Positions 1 to 6,121 of a DNA stretch of 62,316 nucleotides are shown here, piece by piece. Numbering within the stretch: position 1 is the first letter of the stretch; every line of letters begins with the position of its first letter. Both the position numbers and the translations under genes were made by a program. The DNA is taken from the NCBI GenBank assembly GCA_938010765.1, contig CALLVX010000051.1, forward strand, positions 1 to 62,316, in the 5' to 3' direction. Below the pieces are notes generated by a model. It was given only the letters and a program-made list of their open reading frames with translations, was not told where the DNA came from and searched no databases. This stretch comes from an uncultured Flavobacteriaceae bacterium. GTDB taxonomy: Bacteria; Bacteroidota; Bacteroidia; Flavobacteriales; Flavobacteriaceae.

Positions 1-66
1 GGAACTTTTACAGAGTTTAAGTTGGATGCAAGTATGAAAAAAGTTTATGCTTACTTAGGATATTAA
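1..66 (+). CDS. C-terminal end of an unrecognised protein (5' truncated)
   Basis: An open frame runs from the window edge to TAA at 64-66 and gives the last 21 residues, ending K-V-Y-A-Y-L-G-Y. The next gene starts 3 bases later in the same direction, so it probably belongs to the same run of small genes. Too little is present to assign a family. Confidence 0.5.
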   Translation, partial: GTFTEFKLDASMKKVYAYLGY

Positions 67-68
67 TT

Positions 69-296
69 ATGGAATTTACTATTAAAGAAATTAGGTCGAG
101 CGAAGTCGATGTTTTGATACACGGCACAAAAGAAACGGTAATTTTCGAAAAAGGAGAGGAATTGGAATCTTTGGAATATTCAGGTGTTTACGCTATGAAT
201 GGATATGTTGATGATGTTTTAAAATATGGAGCATACGGAACCTATGAATACGGAAGCGATGATTTTTTGGATTTTGAGGATGTAGAGCTGGTATAA
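69..296 (+). CDS. Small acidic hypothetical protein, 75 aa
   Basis: I do not recognise this protein. It is very acidic in its second half (repeated D, E, Y and G) and has no membrane segment or signal peptide, so it should be a soluble cytoplasmic protein. The ATG follows the upstream stop by 2 bases and the next gene follows after 19 bases, a density typical of phage or integrative-element accessory genes. Being unrecognised, small and in a tightly packed co-directional block next to a tRNA gene supports a mobile-element origin, but that is inference. Confidence 0.55.
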   Translation: MEFTIKEIRSSEVDVLIHGTKETVIFEKGEELESLEYSGVYAMNGYVDDVLKYGAYGTYEYGSDDFLDFEDVELV

Positions 297-315
297 CAGT
301 AAAAGAACTATTGAG

Positions 316-729
316 ATGAAATTTGAAAACATAAAAGTAGGCGATACGGTTTACATTGAAAAAACTATTAAGTACTCATGGAATAGAGGTGAAACTTTTT
401 TTATTCCCGCAAAAGTTAAAAGAATTACTAACACACAGTTTGTTACCGAAGGCGGGGAAAGGTTTAAAAAAGATGGTCGGGGAATAGGTGGTGTAAAATA
501 TAGGGTAGCTTATAATATTGGTGATTCCTATGGGTGGGGAAATAAAAAAACTGTAAAAGATCAGTCAGTGGAAATGAAATTGTTTGAGGAAAAAATACGC
601 TTAGAGAGATTCCTTTCACAAGAAATAGAATCAATCAAGGTGAATATAAACTCCGACCTAACTTTGGCAGACCTGAAAACCGTCAGGAAAACAGTTTCAA
701 GATTAAAGGCGCAGTTAACCCCTCAATAG
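316..729 (+). CDS. Hypothetical protein, 137 aa, likely small beta-barrel N-terminus
   Basis: No family is recognised. The N-terminal half (about residues 5-80) alternates short hydrophobic and charged strands with G-D-T-V-Y-I and A-K-V-K-R-I motifs, a pattern of small KOW- or Tudor-like barrels. The C-terminal third (about 90-137) is helical and charged. The stop codon lies inside the first copy of a 17-bp direct repeat (727-743) whose second copy (916-932) sits just before the next gene. The tRNA-like RNA candidate lies between the two copies. Probably an accessory gene of a mobile element. Confidence 0.5.
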   Translation: MKFENIKVGDTVYIEKTIKYSWNRGETFFIPAKVKRITNTQFVTEGGERFKKDGRGIGGVKYRVAYNIGDSYGWGNKKTVKDQSVEMKLFEEKIRLERFLSQEIESIKVNINSDLTLADLKTVRKTVSRLKAQLTPQ

Positions 730-743
730 GTAATCAAACAAAA
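727..743 (+). repeat. 17-bp direct repeat, copy 1
   Basis: TAGGTAATCAAACAAAA here is identical to 916-932. The first three bases are the stop codon of the upstream gene. The two copies bracket a 172-bp interval holding the tRNA-like RNA candidate. An 11-bp piece (TAATCAAACAA) recurs at 2221-2231. Confidence 0.8.
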
Positions 744-746
744 TAA

Positions 747-871
747 CGGTGTGTGCGCGTTGGTTGCGCTATAATGAAGAGTGAAGTACAAATTTTTCTA
801 AAAATTAATAATAAAGCCATTGATCATGGAATTTATTATTATCTAAGAAGGTTCGAAACCTTACACACCGA
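747..871 (+). ncRNA. Candidate tRNA-like RNA with an A/T-rich insert in place of the anticodon arm
   Basis: The ends can pair as a 7-bp acceptor stem (CGGTGTG at 747-753 with CACACCG at 864-870), followed by A at 871 in the discriminator position. U is at tRNA position 8. A D-arm-like hairpin (GCGC at 755-758 and 766-769) has a loop containing the GG of normal D-loops. A T-arm-like hairpin (AAGG at 848-851, loop TTCGAAA, CCTT at 859-862) carries the TTC-R-A signature. Between the arms, about 75 bases hold two A/T-rich hairpins, including the 9-bp pair AATAATAAA/TTTATTATT around 807-839. No normal anticodon arm is visible. It could be a pseudo-tRNA, a phage tRNA mimic or chance; the T-stem has only four clean pairs. 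Confidence 0.35.
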
Positions 872-915
872 CTAAAAAACAAAATACAAGTGATTTCCTG
901 GAAACCCTTGTGAAT

Positions 916-932
916 TAGGTAATCAAACAAAA
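916..932 (+). repeat. 17-bp direct repeat, copy 2
   Basis: Identical to 727-743. It ends 8 bases before the ATG of the 106-aa gene at 941, so it may also serve as that gene's leader. Confidence 0.8.
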
Positions 933-940
933 CAATAAAG

Positions 941-1261
941 ATGAGACTTGATTTAATCAAAGAAGCATTAAGCTACGATATTCCTGACGAAGCTAAAGAG
1001 ATGCTTATATTGAGAGCTTTGGCGAAAGACGAAAACGTTATACCAAAGGTTTTGAAAATCCTTGAAATCGAGCGAGAAGAAAAGGCTACACTAACCAAGG
1101 AAATGAACGTAGAGCTTTCAAGGGCGCATGTTTATATTGACCAGCACGAAATAAAGCACAAGATAGGAGGCGCGGACAAGGGCTTTATAATCGACAAGAT
1201 TTCTAAGTTTTACATAAAATACAAAGGGGTAATATCACACTCTTTTAACCGATTCAATTAA
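941..1261 (+). CDS. Hypothetical protein, 106 aa
   Basis: Not recognised. The sequence is predicted mostly helical, charged (many K and E) and without membrane segments or a signal peptide. The C-terminal part (about 75-106) is basic and aromatic. It begins 8 bases after a 17-bp repeat and is followed 11 bases later by another small gene on the same strand, so the genes are likely cotranscribed. Its setting next to a tRNA gene suggests a phage or integrative-element gene of unknown role. Confidence 0.5.
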   Translation: MRLDLIKEALSYDIPDEAKEMLILRALAKDENVIPKVLKILEIEREEKATLTKEMNVELSRAHVYIDQHEIKHKIGGADKGFIIDKISKFYIKYKGVISHSFNRFN

Positions 1262-1272
1262 AACAATAAAAT

Positions 1273-1602
1273 ATGGATATAAGAGAAAAAATTACAGTAA
1301 TTACTTCATGGTTGCAAGATGTACCGAATCGATCGAAAGAAGCCCGAAAGTTTATGGAAGAATTAGCTAATGAAAACTCGAAGCTTTCAATGGAATTAGA
1401 ATCTAAAGATAAATTTTTGCCCGCAACTGATGTTGTCCGCAGATTGAAGATAATAAAATGTAAGCACCCTGATTACTGGTACAAACATTTTATAGGTCAT
1501 GAATTTGAAATTAAAGGACATAATTCTAATTCTTACGATGTTGTTAGGGAATATGATGGATTCTGGTATGTTCACGGAATGGACGTAGAGATTTGTCAAT
1601 AA
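1273..1602 (+). CDS. Hypothetical protein, 109 aa
   Basis: Not recognised. An N-terminal helical part (about 1-45) is followed by a mixed region with aromatic and cysteine residues (K-C-K-H-P-D-Y-W-Y around 57-66) and a beta-rich end (F-E-I-K-G and W-Y-V-H-G-M). The end pattern resembles small nucleic-acid or substrate-binding domains, but no assignment is justified. It is 11 bases downstream of the preceding gene and 43 bases upstream of the next, in the same orientation, within the putative mobile-element block. Confidence 0.5.
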   Translation: MDIREKITVITSWLQDVPNRSKEARKFMEELANENSKLSMELESKDKFLPATDVVRRLKIIKCKHPDYWYKHFIGHEFEIKGHNSNSYDVVREYDGFWYVHGMDVEICQ

Positions 1603-1645
1603 CAATTATATAGCATTGATAGGCGAACAATAAACTAGTATAGGT

Positions 1646-1891
1646 ATGGAAGAAGAAAAAATAAGAAAAGCAACTTACTACCTTGCAAAATATCTTTCTT
1701 TGTCAAACGCTGCTGAATTTATAAGAAGTCATGGGGAGGAAGGGCATTCTTTTTTTAATGATGAATTAAACGAATCTTACTTAAAAAGTAACGGAATTTT
1801 ATACCAACAACTAGAAAAAAGAAGTTTAAAGTACCTTAAAAAATACAAAGAAATAGGTGTAGAAATTGATTCGCAAGTTGACTTGGAGTAA
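1646..1891 (+). CDS. Small hypothetical protein, 81 aa
   Basis: Not recognised. It is predicted all-helical and charged, with no signal peptide or transmembrane segment. It is the last plus-strand gene of the small-gene block. The next reading frame is convergent and its stop lies 3 bases away (1895), leaving no room for a terminator between them. Confidence 0.45.
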   Translation: MEEEKIRKATYYLAKYLSLSNAAEFIRSHGEEGHSFFNDELNESYLKSNGILYQQLEKRSLKYLKKYKEIGVEIDSQVDLE

Positions 1892-1894
1892 TAA

Positions 1895-2029
1895 TCACTC
1901 AAAATCCAAGATATAGCAAACACCTAAATCGTTAGCGGCCTTGATTACGTTTTCCGCATCTTTTCCCTGGACTAAGACTTTTCCCGTCTCTATGTTCAGG
2001 GCTTTTATTTTGGTGAATGTTCTGCTCAT
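1895..2029 (-). CDS. Small hypothetical protein, 44 aa
   Basis: A 45-codon frame starts with ATG at 2029 and ends with TGA at 1895. The peptide begins M-S-R-T-F-T-K-I-K-A and ends G-V-C-Y-I-L-D-F-E. It has alternating basic and hydrophobic residues and no membrane segment. Codon usage and composition look like real coding sequence. It converges on the 81-aa gene. I recognise no family; it may be a small element-encoded protein. Confidence 0.4.
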   Translation of the reverse strand: MSRTFTKIKALNIETGKVLVQGKDAENVIKAANDLGVCYILDFE

Positions 2030-2191
2030 TTTTAGTATTTAAAAAGCCCCATAGTTAAATGAGGCTTAAATCCGCAAGACGCGACAAGTATCTTGAAATG
2101 CCGCGCTTCGATCTCATTCCTCCAATAGGTAGGATGAGCATATTTTTAATTAGAATCCGTATCTCTTTTCATAATCTAAAAATTTTAAAAA

Positions 2192-2217
2192 ATCCCCTGC
2201 CAATAACAACAGGGGAT
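2192..2217 (-). terminator. Intrinsic terminator, minus strand
   Basis: ATCCCCTG at 2192-2199 pairs with CAGGGGAT at 2210-2217. On the minus strand it is followed by a T-rich tract. It lies about 100 bases beyond the 3' end of the tRNA-Arg transcript. Confidence 0.6.
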
Positions 2218-2261
2218 AATTAATCAAACAACTAACCAAACTTGGTTAAATGTACGGATAA

Positions 2262-2282
2262 TTCGGCACAATTTCGGCACAA
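2262..2282 (+). repeat. Tandem TTCGGCACAA repeat beside tRNA-Arg
   Basis: TTCGGCACAA occurs at 2262-2271 and again at 2273-2282. A 9-bp inverted copy (TGTGCCGAA) lies on the other side of the tRNA pair at 2504-2512. Short repeats in this position can be recombinase arm sites, but this is inference. Confidence 0.5.
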
Positions 2283-2286
2283 AACA

Positions 2287-2312
2287 TAAAAAAACCCCCT
2301 AAAAATAGGAGG
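2287..2312 (-). terminator. Terminator of tRNA-Arg
   Basis: AGGAGG (2307-2312) and CCCCCT (2295-2300) form a six-pair stem. On the minus strand it is followed by seven T. It starts 6 bases past the tRNA 3' end. Confidence 0.65.
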
Positions 2313-2317
2313 TGTAG

Positions 2318-2391
2318 TGACCCTGACAAGATTCGAACTTGTAACCTTCTGATTCGTAGTCAGATGCGCTATCCAGTTGCGCCACAGGGCC
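2318..2391 (-). tRNA. tRNA-Arg (anticodon ACG)
   Basis: A complete 74-base cloverleaf reads on the minus strand. The acceptor stem is GGCCCTG with CAGGGTC (one G-U), with discriminator A. The D-arm has GCGC/GCGC pairing, the anticodon stem is TCTGA/TCAGA with loop CTACGAA (anticodon ACG, read as CGN arginine codons), and the T-arm is ACAAG-TTCGAAT-CTTGT. CCA is not encoded. Its 3' end faces the block of small orphan genes, the side on which tRNA-targeting integrases insert. Confidence 0.95.
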
Positions 2392-2409
2392 ATTGTTACG
2401 AAATTGGTG

Positions 2410-2468
2410 CCTTCTGATTCGTGTTCAGATGCGCTATTCTCCCGATACTTCGGGGGCGCCACAGGGCC
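2410..2468 (-). pseudogene. Degenerate second tRNA-Arg copy
   Basis: The segment repeats the 5' two-thirds of the neighbouring tRNA-Arg. The acceptor 5' strand, both D-stem strands and the anticodon stem are nearly identical. Three features show it is dead. The D-loop is replaced by a sequence containing the hairpin CCCGA-TACT-TCGGG (2441-2454). The invariant U33 before the anticodon has become C. The T-arm and acceptor 3' strand are absent. It lies 19 bases upstream of the intact gene on the same strand, as after an unequal duplication. Confidence 0.8.
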
Positions 2469-2503
2469 AAAAAAAAGAAGGTGTTTCACTAGTATGCACC
2501 TCC
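2469..2503 (-). terminator. Terminator-like hairpin upstream of the tRNA pseudogene
   Basis: On the minus strand GGAGGTG (2503-2497) pairs with CACCTTC (2483-2477), then eight T. It may be the leftover terminator of a lost tRNA unit. Confidence 0.5.
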
Positions 2504-2627
2504 TGTGCCGAATCGGATGCATTCAAATAGAGTACTCTGGGAGTGCTATAAATGCTTTTGTTTCCGTTTAACGGGCTGCAAATATATTTCTTTTTACTTT
2601 TAGGACAAAATTACTAGAACAAAAGAA

Positions 2628-3140
2628 ATGCATTTTAAAACCTACATACGTGATATTGCCGATTTTCCTTCACCAGGAGTGCTGTTTAAAGATATTACGC
2701 CCCTTTTACAAGATGGTACGGCACTACAAGAAGCCAGTAAGGCCCTAGTAGCGTTGGTAGGTGATCAGGCGGTCGATAAAGTGGTTGGGATAGAGGCGCG
2801 TGGTTTCTTTTTCGGTACCCAATTGGCTACCCAATTAAATGCCGGCTTTGTACCGGTACGTAAATTGGGGAAACTACCAGCCGAAAAGATTTCTGAGACC
2901 TATGCGCTTGAGTATGGTACCGATACCTTGGAAATACACAAAGACAGTATTGTACGCGGGGATCGGGTGTTGATACATGATGATGTGCTGGCCACTGGGG
3001 GCACCGCAAAGGCGGTATGCCAGCTAATTGAGCGTTTGGGTGGGGAGATTGTGCAATGTAATTTTTTGATCGAACTCGATTTTCTAGAGGGAAACAAAAA
3101 ACTGAACGGCTATCCTATTCAGTCGCTACTGCATTATTAG
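2628..3140 (+). CDS. apt: Adenine phosphoribosyltransferase
   Basis: This enzyme makes AMP from adenine and PRPP (purine salvage, cytoplasm). The 170-aa length is typical. The PRPP-binding motif D-D-V-L-A-T-G-G-T-A is at residues 118-127, and the purine-loop motif E-A-R-G-F is at 56-60. The ATG at 2628 fits the family N-terminus (F-K-T-Y-I-R-D-I). The gene stands alone between the tRNA region and a convergent band-7 gene, with a bidirectional terminator about 170 bases downstream. This is the first clearly core-chromosomal gene in the window. Confidence 0.97.
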   Translation: MHFKTYIRDIADFPSPGVLFKDITPLLQDGTALQEASKALVALVGDQAVDKVVGIEARGFFFGTQLATQLNAGFVPVRKLGKLPAEKISETYALEYGTDTLEIHKDSIVRGDRVLIHDDVLATGGTAKAVCQLIERLGGEIVQCNFLIELDFLEGNKKLNGYPIQSLLHY

Positions 3141-3313
3141 TCCAACGCCCGCGCTGTCACGTAATACCGCCATCCAATGAGGGCCAATTGCACCTTCGAC
3201 GCCTTTGCAAGATCTAAGCGTTTTTTTGTATACGAGGGGAGAAGTAGCTTGTTTGCCTTGGCCAGAAATTTAAATATTGCTTTTTTCACTTGGCCAATGT
3301 AGTGAAAAATATA

Positions 3314-3343
3314 AAAACCCGGTTTCCCTGGAAACCGGGTTTT
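3314..3343. terminator. Bidirectional terminator between apt and the band-7 gene
   Basis: AAAACCCGGTTTC (3314-3326) pairs perfectly with GAAACCGGGTTTT (3331-3343) around a 4-base loop. It serves both convergent genes. It lies just beyond the out-of-frame tail stop (3356) of the band-7 gene. Confidence 0.85.
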
Positions 3344-3355
3344 CCAAGAAAGGAG

Positions 3356-3451
3356 TCATTCCCCTTTCTTTTCCATCATTCCTTTTGCAAGGTCGGCCCC
3401 GATAAGGGACTGCAGCAGGTTGGTGTCTGCGTTCTTATTACTGCCGCCCTC
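3356..3451 (-). pseudogene. Out-of-frame C-terminal tail of the band-7 protein
   Basis: Directly after the TAG of the band-7 frame, another frame reads 31 codons of protein-like sequence and stops at 3356. The peptide starts E-G-G-S-N-K-N-A-D-T-N, contains L-L-Q-S-L-I-G-A-D-L-A-K and ends M-E-K-K-G-E. A gly-rich linker plus short helix is how flavobacterial band-7 proteins commonly end. One extra base between 3451 and 3454 would join the two frames. This could be a true deletion, a sequencing error or, less likely, programmed frameshifting. Confidence 0.65.
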
Positions 3452-4686
3452 TAGATTTCTGGTAATCGCAGCTCTTTCAACTCCCGGGCGACCCCTACAG
3501 AGGTCTTAAACTCCCATTCTGCCCGCTCTTGAGGGGTGAGTCCGGCGCTCACCAGCTTTGCATTCTGATAGGCTTCTGCATCAGCCGACACTTTTTTACT
3601 GAGTGCCTTGAATTTTTCTACCTCGAATTGCTTCTTTTCCTTTACCAGGTTGTACTCGGCCACTTTGGCTTCGGTCTCTGCCGCAATGGTCTGCTGTATC
3701 TGTTCTTTCTCCAAGCGAGCCCTTTCGGTCGCCTTTTCGGCCTCTCCTTTCGCTTTTTCTTTCTGGGCGCGATAAAACTGACGTTCGGCCTGTTGTTTTT
3801 CAAGTTGTGTCTGCGCTACCTCTTCCTTTTGAAGTTGTAGTCGATTGTCGAAGGTTTCTTCCCAATCGATTTCGGTAACCACCGCTTGCACCACGGTTAA
3901 ACCGTAGGCTTTTAGAGAGTTTCCTTTTTCACGAACGGGCGCACCATCTACCATTTGAATTCGGAAACGTTTTTGTTTGCTTTCGCGGTTTACCACAGTT
4001 CGAATAACCGAACTGTCACCAATCACCTCTTTTTTCTCGTTACGCACATACTCTTCGAGCACATACATCCCATTTTCCAGTTGATCCTTAAAATACCTGT
4101 CAAAGTCAGAGGCTTGTCCAGAAATATAATCTTGTGCATCCATCAACTTACTGGTATTCTTAATAGACTGGTCAATGTTTGGGATGATGCGAGAACGGAT
4201 CATATTGCGTTCGGTCTTATTACGGTCGGCTACCGATAAGAATTGGCCGTCATTTTCCGTATTAATACTAATGACAACGGAAGTGGCTATGCGCGCTTTT
4301 ACCGCATCGCTGAAGGCCCAATACTTGGCCATATCCACATTGGCATAGGTGCTCTGTTCGCCAAGTTCTCCGTTACTGGTCGGAATCACGTATTTAATGG
4401 GCAGTTCAAACTGTATGGGAATTAAACGCCCCCACATTTTGGTATGAATACCTTGACGAAAAACGGCCTTCTGGCCGCCCCAGGGATATTGGACCGCGTA
4501 GGCAGTGCCTGGTTCGGCGTAAAAAAAGGCACCTGAAATAATACTTAACAGAAGGCCTGCTCCGATAATACGAAAGCTTCTGACCGGTGTAAACCAATCA
4601 AATAACTTGATGCTTTTTAAAAAGGGCTTTGCTACTATGGTCGCTAAGCCAATAAGAATAATAGATACTCCAATAAATGTTAGCAT
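3451..4686 (-). CDS. SPFH/band-7 domain membrane protein (C-terminus frameshifted)
   Basis: Proteins of the SPFH (stomatin-prohibitin-flotillin-HflC/K) superfamily scaffold membrane microdomains. This one has two hydrophobic segments at about 1-22 and 38-57, a band-7 domain at about 60-280, and a long K/E/Q/A-rich coiled coil at about 282-360. The annotated frame stops after L-P-E-I at residue 411, but 31 further plausible residues continue in another frame to 3356, so the intact gene probably ran to 3356. It is monocistronic and converges on apt across a shared terminator. Its partners cannot be read from the context. Confidence 0.85.
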   Translation of the reverse strand: MLTFIGVSIILIGLATIVAKPFLKSIKLFDWFTPVRSFRIIGAGLLLSIISGAFFYAEPGTAYAVQYPWGGQKAVFRQGIHTKMWGRLIPIQFELPIKYVIPTSNGELGEQSTYANVDMAKYWAFSDAVKARIATSVVISINTENDGQFLSVADRNKTERNMIRSRIIPNIDQSIKNTSKLMDAQDYISGQASDFDRYFKDQLENGMYVLEEYVRNEKKEVIGDSSVIRTVVNRESKQKRFRIQMVDGAPVREKGNSLKAYGLTVVQAVVTEIDWEETFDNRLQLQKEEVAQTQLEKQQAERQFYRAQKEKAKGEAEKATERARLEKEQIQQTIAAETEAKVAEYNLVKEKKQFEVEKFKALSKKVSADAEAYQNAKLVSAGLTPQERAEWEFKTSVGVARELKELRLPEI

Positions 4687-5131
4687 ATGGTCGGGTTTTA
4701 AAGGTTAGACAATAGGAATGTTAAGACAATGTATATGAGATACTTTATAATAGTGATCATTTTATAGTTGTTTTGGGTTGAACAAAAGTTGTTTATAATC
4801 GATTATCCAAATAAGATATATCTAAAAGTCACATATTTCCTAACATATTTTCACTTATTAATGAATTTGAATACTATATTGTAACTAAAAAGATGATTGT
4901 AATTTTGCATTTATTAATTAGTCCTTCAAGTAAGTTTTAAATTGTAATAATAAATATCATTTATAGTTTCACTCTATAACAATTGAATGGGGCTTTTGTA
5001 ACTTTTTTTAATTTTCAAGGGAGAAATTGTATCGAAAAATGTCATTTTTGGGGAATCTGATCTTTTGGTCTTTCATTTTTTGTCTCAAATAAGTCCCTTC
5101 CCTTTCGTCTTTTTAAATCGATTTCTTATTC
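4687..5131. other. Intergenic region, A/T-rich, no gene seen
   Basis: About 445 bases separate the divergent band-7 and exchanger genes. I find no convincing open frame or RNA fold; promoters for both genes must lie here. The only recognisable element is the -7 box at 5132-5139, at its right end. Confidence 0.5.
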
Positions 5132-5139
5132 TATATTTG
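5132..5139 (+). promoter_or_regulatory. -7 box TATATTTG of the exchanger gene
   Basis: Matches the Bacteroidota TAnnTTTG element 23 bases before the ATG at 5163. No clear TTTG -33 box is seen upstream. Confidence 0.5.
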
Positions 5140-5162
5140 CTGAAAGTTCCTATATACCGACC

Positions 5163-6101
5163 ATGCAAAATCTTCTTTTTATTCTTTTAGGCCTTGTCCT
5201 TTTAATAGCCGGGGGTAATTGGCTGTTAAAGGCGGCGGTGGCACTATCCCTCAAGTTGAATATTCCAAAAATTGTGATTGGGATGACAGTGGTCTCTTTT
5301 GCGACTTCGGCTCCCGAACTCATTGTAAGCATCAAATCGGCCTTAAATGGTTTCCCTGATTTGGCATTGGGCAATGTTGTTGGCTCCAATATTGCGAATT
5401 TGGGACTTGTACTGGGCGTTACCGTGTTTCTTGGAAGTATAGAAGTGAACAAAAGTTTTTATAAGACCGATTGGCCCGTAATGATGTTGGCCTCTCTATT
5501 GTTTTTCTTCTTCATTTATTTCGACGGTGAATTGCAGCAATACGAGGGAATCATTATGGTAGTGGTGCTGTTCTTTTTTCTTGTGTACTTGCTACGTTTT
5601 CAAAAAACGGCGGTGGTCGACGAATCGCCGGAAGATGACATTCCCCTACCATTGTATAAGATTGTTTTGTTTTTAGGATTGGGAGGAACTGCCTTATGGG
5701 GTGGTTCGGAACTATTAATTGATGGAGCGGTTGGTTTGGCAACGGCCTATGGCGTTAGCGAGCGTGTCATTGCTGTAACAATAGTTTCGGTTGGTACGAG
5801 TATTCCCGAATTGGCCGCGTCGATAATTGCGGTCATCAAAAAGGAAAAAGCAATTTCACTAGGGAACTTAATCGGCTCTAATATCTTTAATATTTTGGCG
5901 GTTTTAGGCATTACTTCGATTATCACCCCAATCAGGGTTATGGATCAAGGCTTGTTAGAAAGTGATATCTTCTGGATGTTGGGAATCTCATTCCTGTTGC
6001 TTCCGCTGGTATTTGTTCCTAAAGGGCTCCGTCTTGGGTGGAGAGATGGTATAATTCTTGTGGGTTGTTATTTGGCGTTTGTGTATTTTACGATTGCTTA
6101 A
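5163..6101 (+). CDS. Calcium/sodium antiporter (CaCA family)
   Basis: This is an inner-membrane cation exchanger of the bacterial YrbG type. The 312-aa protein is almost wholly hydrophobic, with about ten membrane segments. The two inverted alpha-repeats carry the family signatures G-N-V-V-G-S-N-I-A-N (about 77-86) and G-N-L-I-G-S-N-I-F-N (about 239-248). The residues around the first repeat (F-A-T-S-A-P-E) and second (V-G-T-S-I-P-E) supply the ion-binding acidic residues. Length is normal. It is followed 20 bases later by a secreted protein gene on the same strand, but a functional link is not evident. Ion preference (Ca or another cation) cannot be read from sequence. Confidence 0.93.
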   Translation: MQNLLFILLGLVLLIAGGNWLLKAAVALSLKLNIPKIVIGMTVVSFATSAPELIVSIKSALNGFPDLALGNVVGSNIANLGLVLGVTVFLGSIEVNKSFYKTDWPVMMLASLLFFFFIYFDGELQQYEGIIMVVVLFFFLVYLLRFQKTAVVDESPEDDIPLPLYKIVLFLGLGGTALWGGSELLIDGAVGLATAYGVSERVIAVTIVSVGTSIPELAASIIAVIKKEKAISLGNLIGSNIFNILAVLGITSIITPIRVMDQGLLESDIFWMLGISFLLLPLVFVPKGLRLGWRDGIILVGCYLAFVYFTIA

Positions 6102-6121
6102 TAACTAACCCGTTTTTAACA

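Noticed and set aside
2055..2140. A 28-codon minus-strand frame downstream of tRNA-Arg
   Set aside because: It has a GGAGGA before an internal ATG but no homology-like features; Bacteroidota rarely use such sites.
2377..2571. Open frames on both strands across the tRNA region
   Set aside because: They run through an intact tRNA and its pseudogene copy; no protein-like sequence.
6038..6121. Upstream start for the carboxypeptidase-regulatory-like protein
   Set aside because: It lies inside the exchanger gene and would bury the signal peptide; ATG at 6122 is better.
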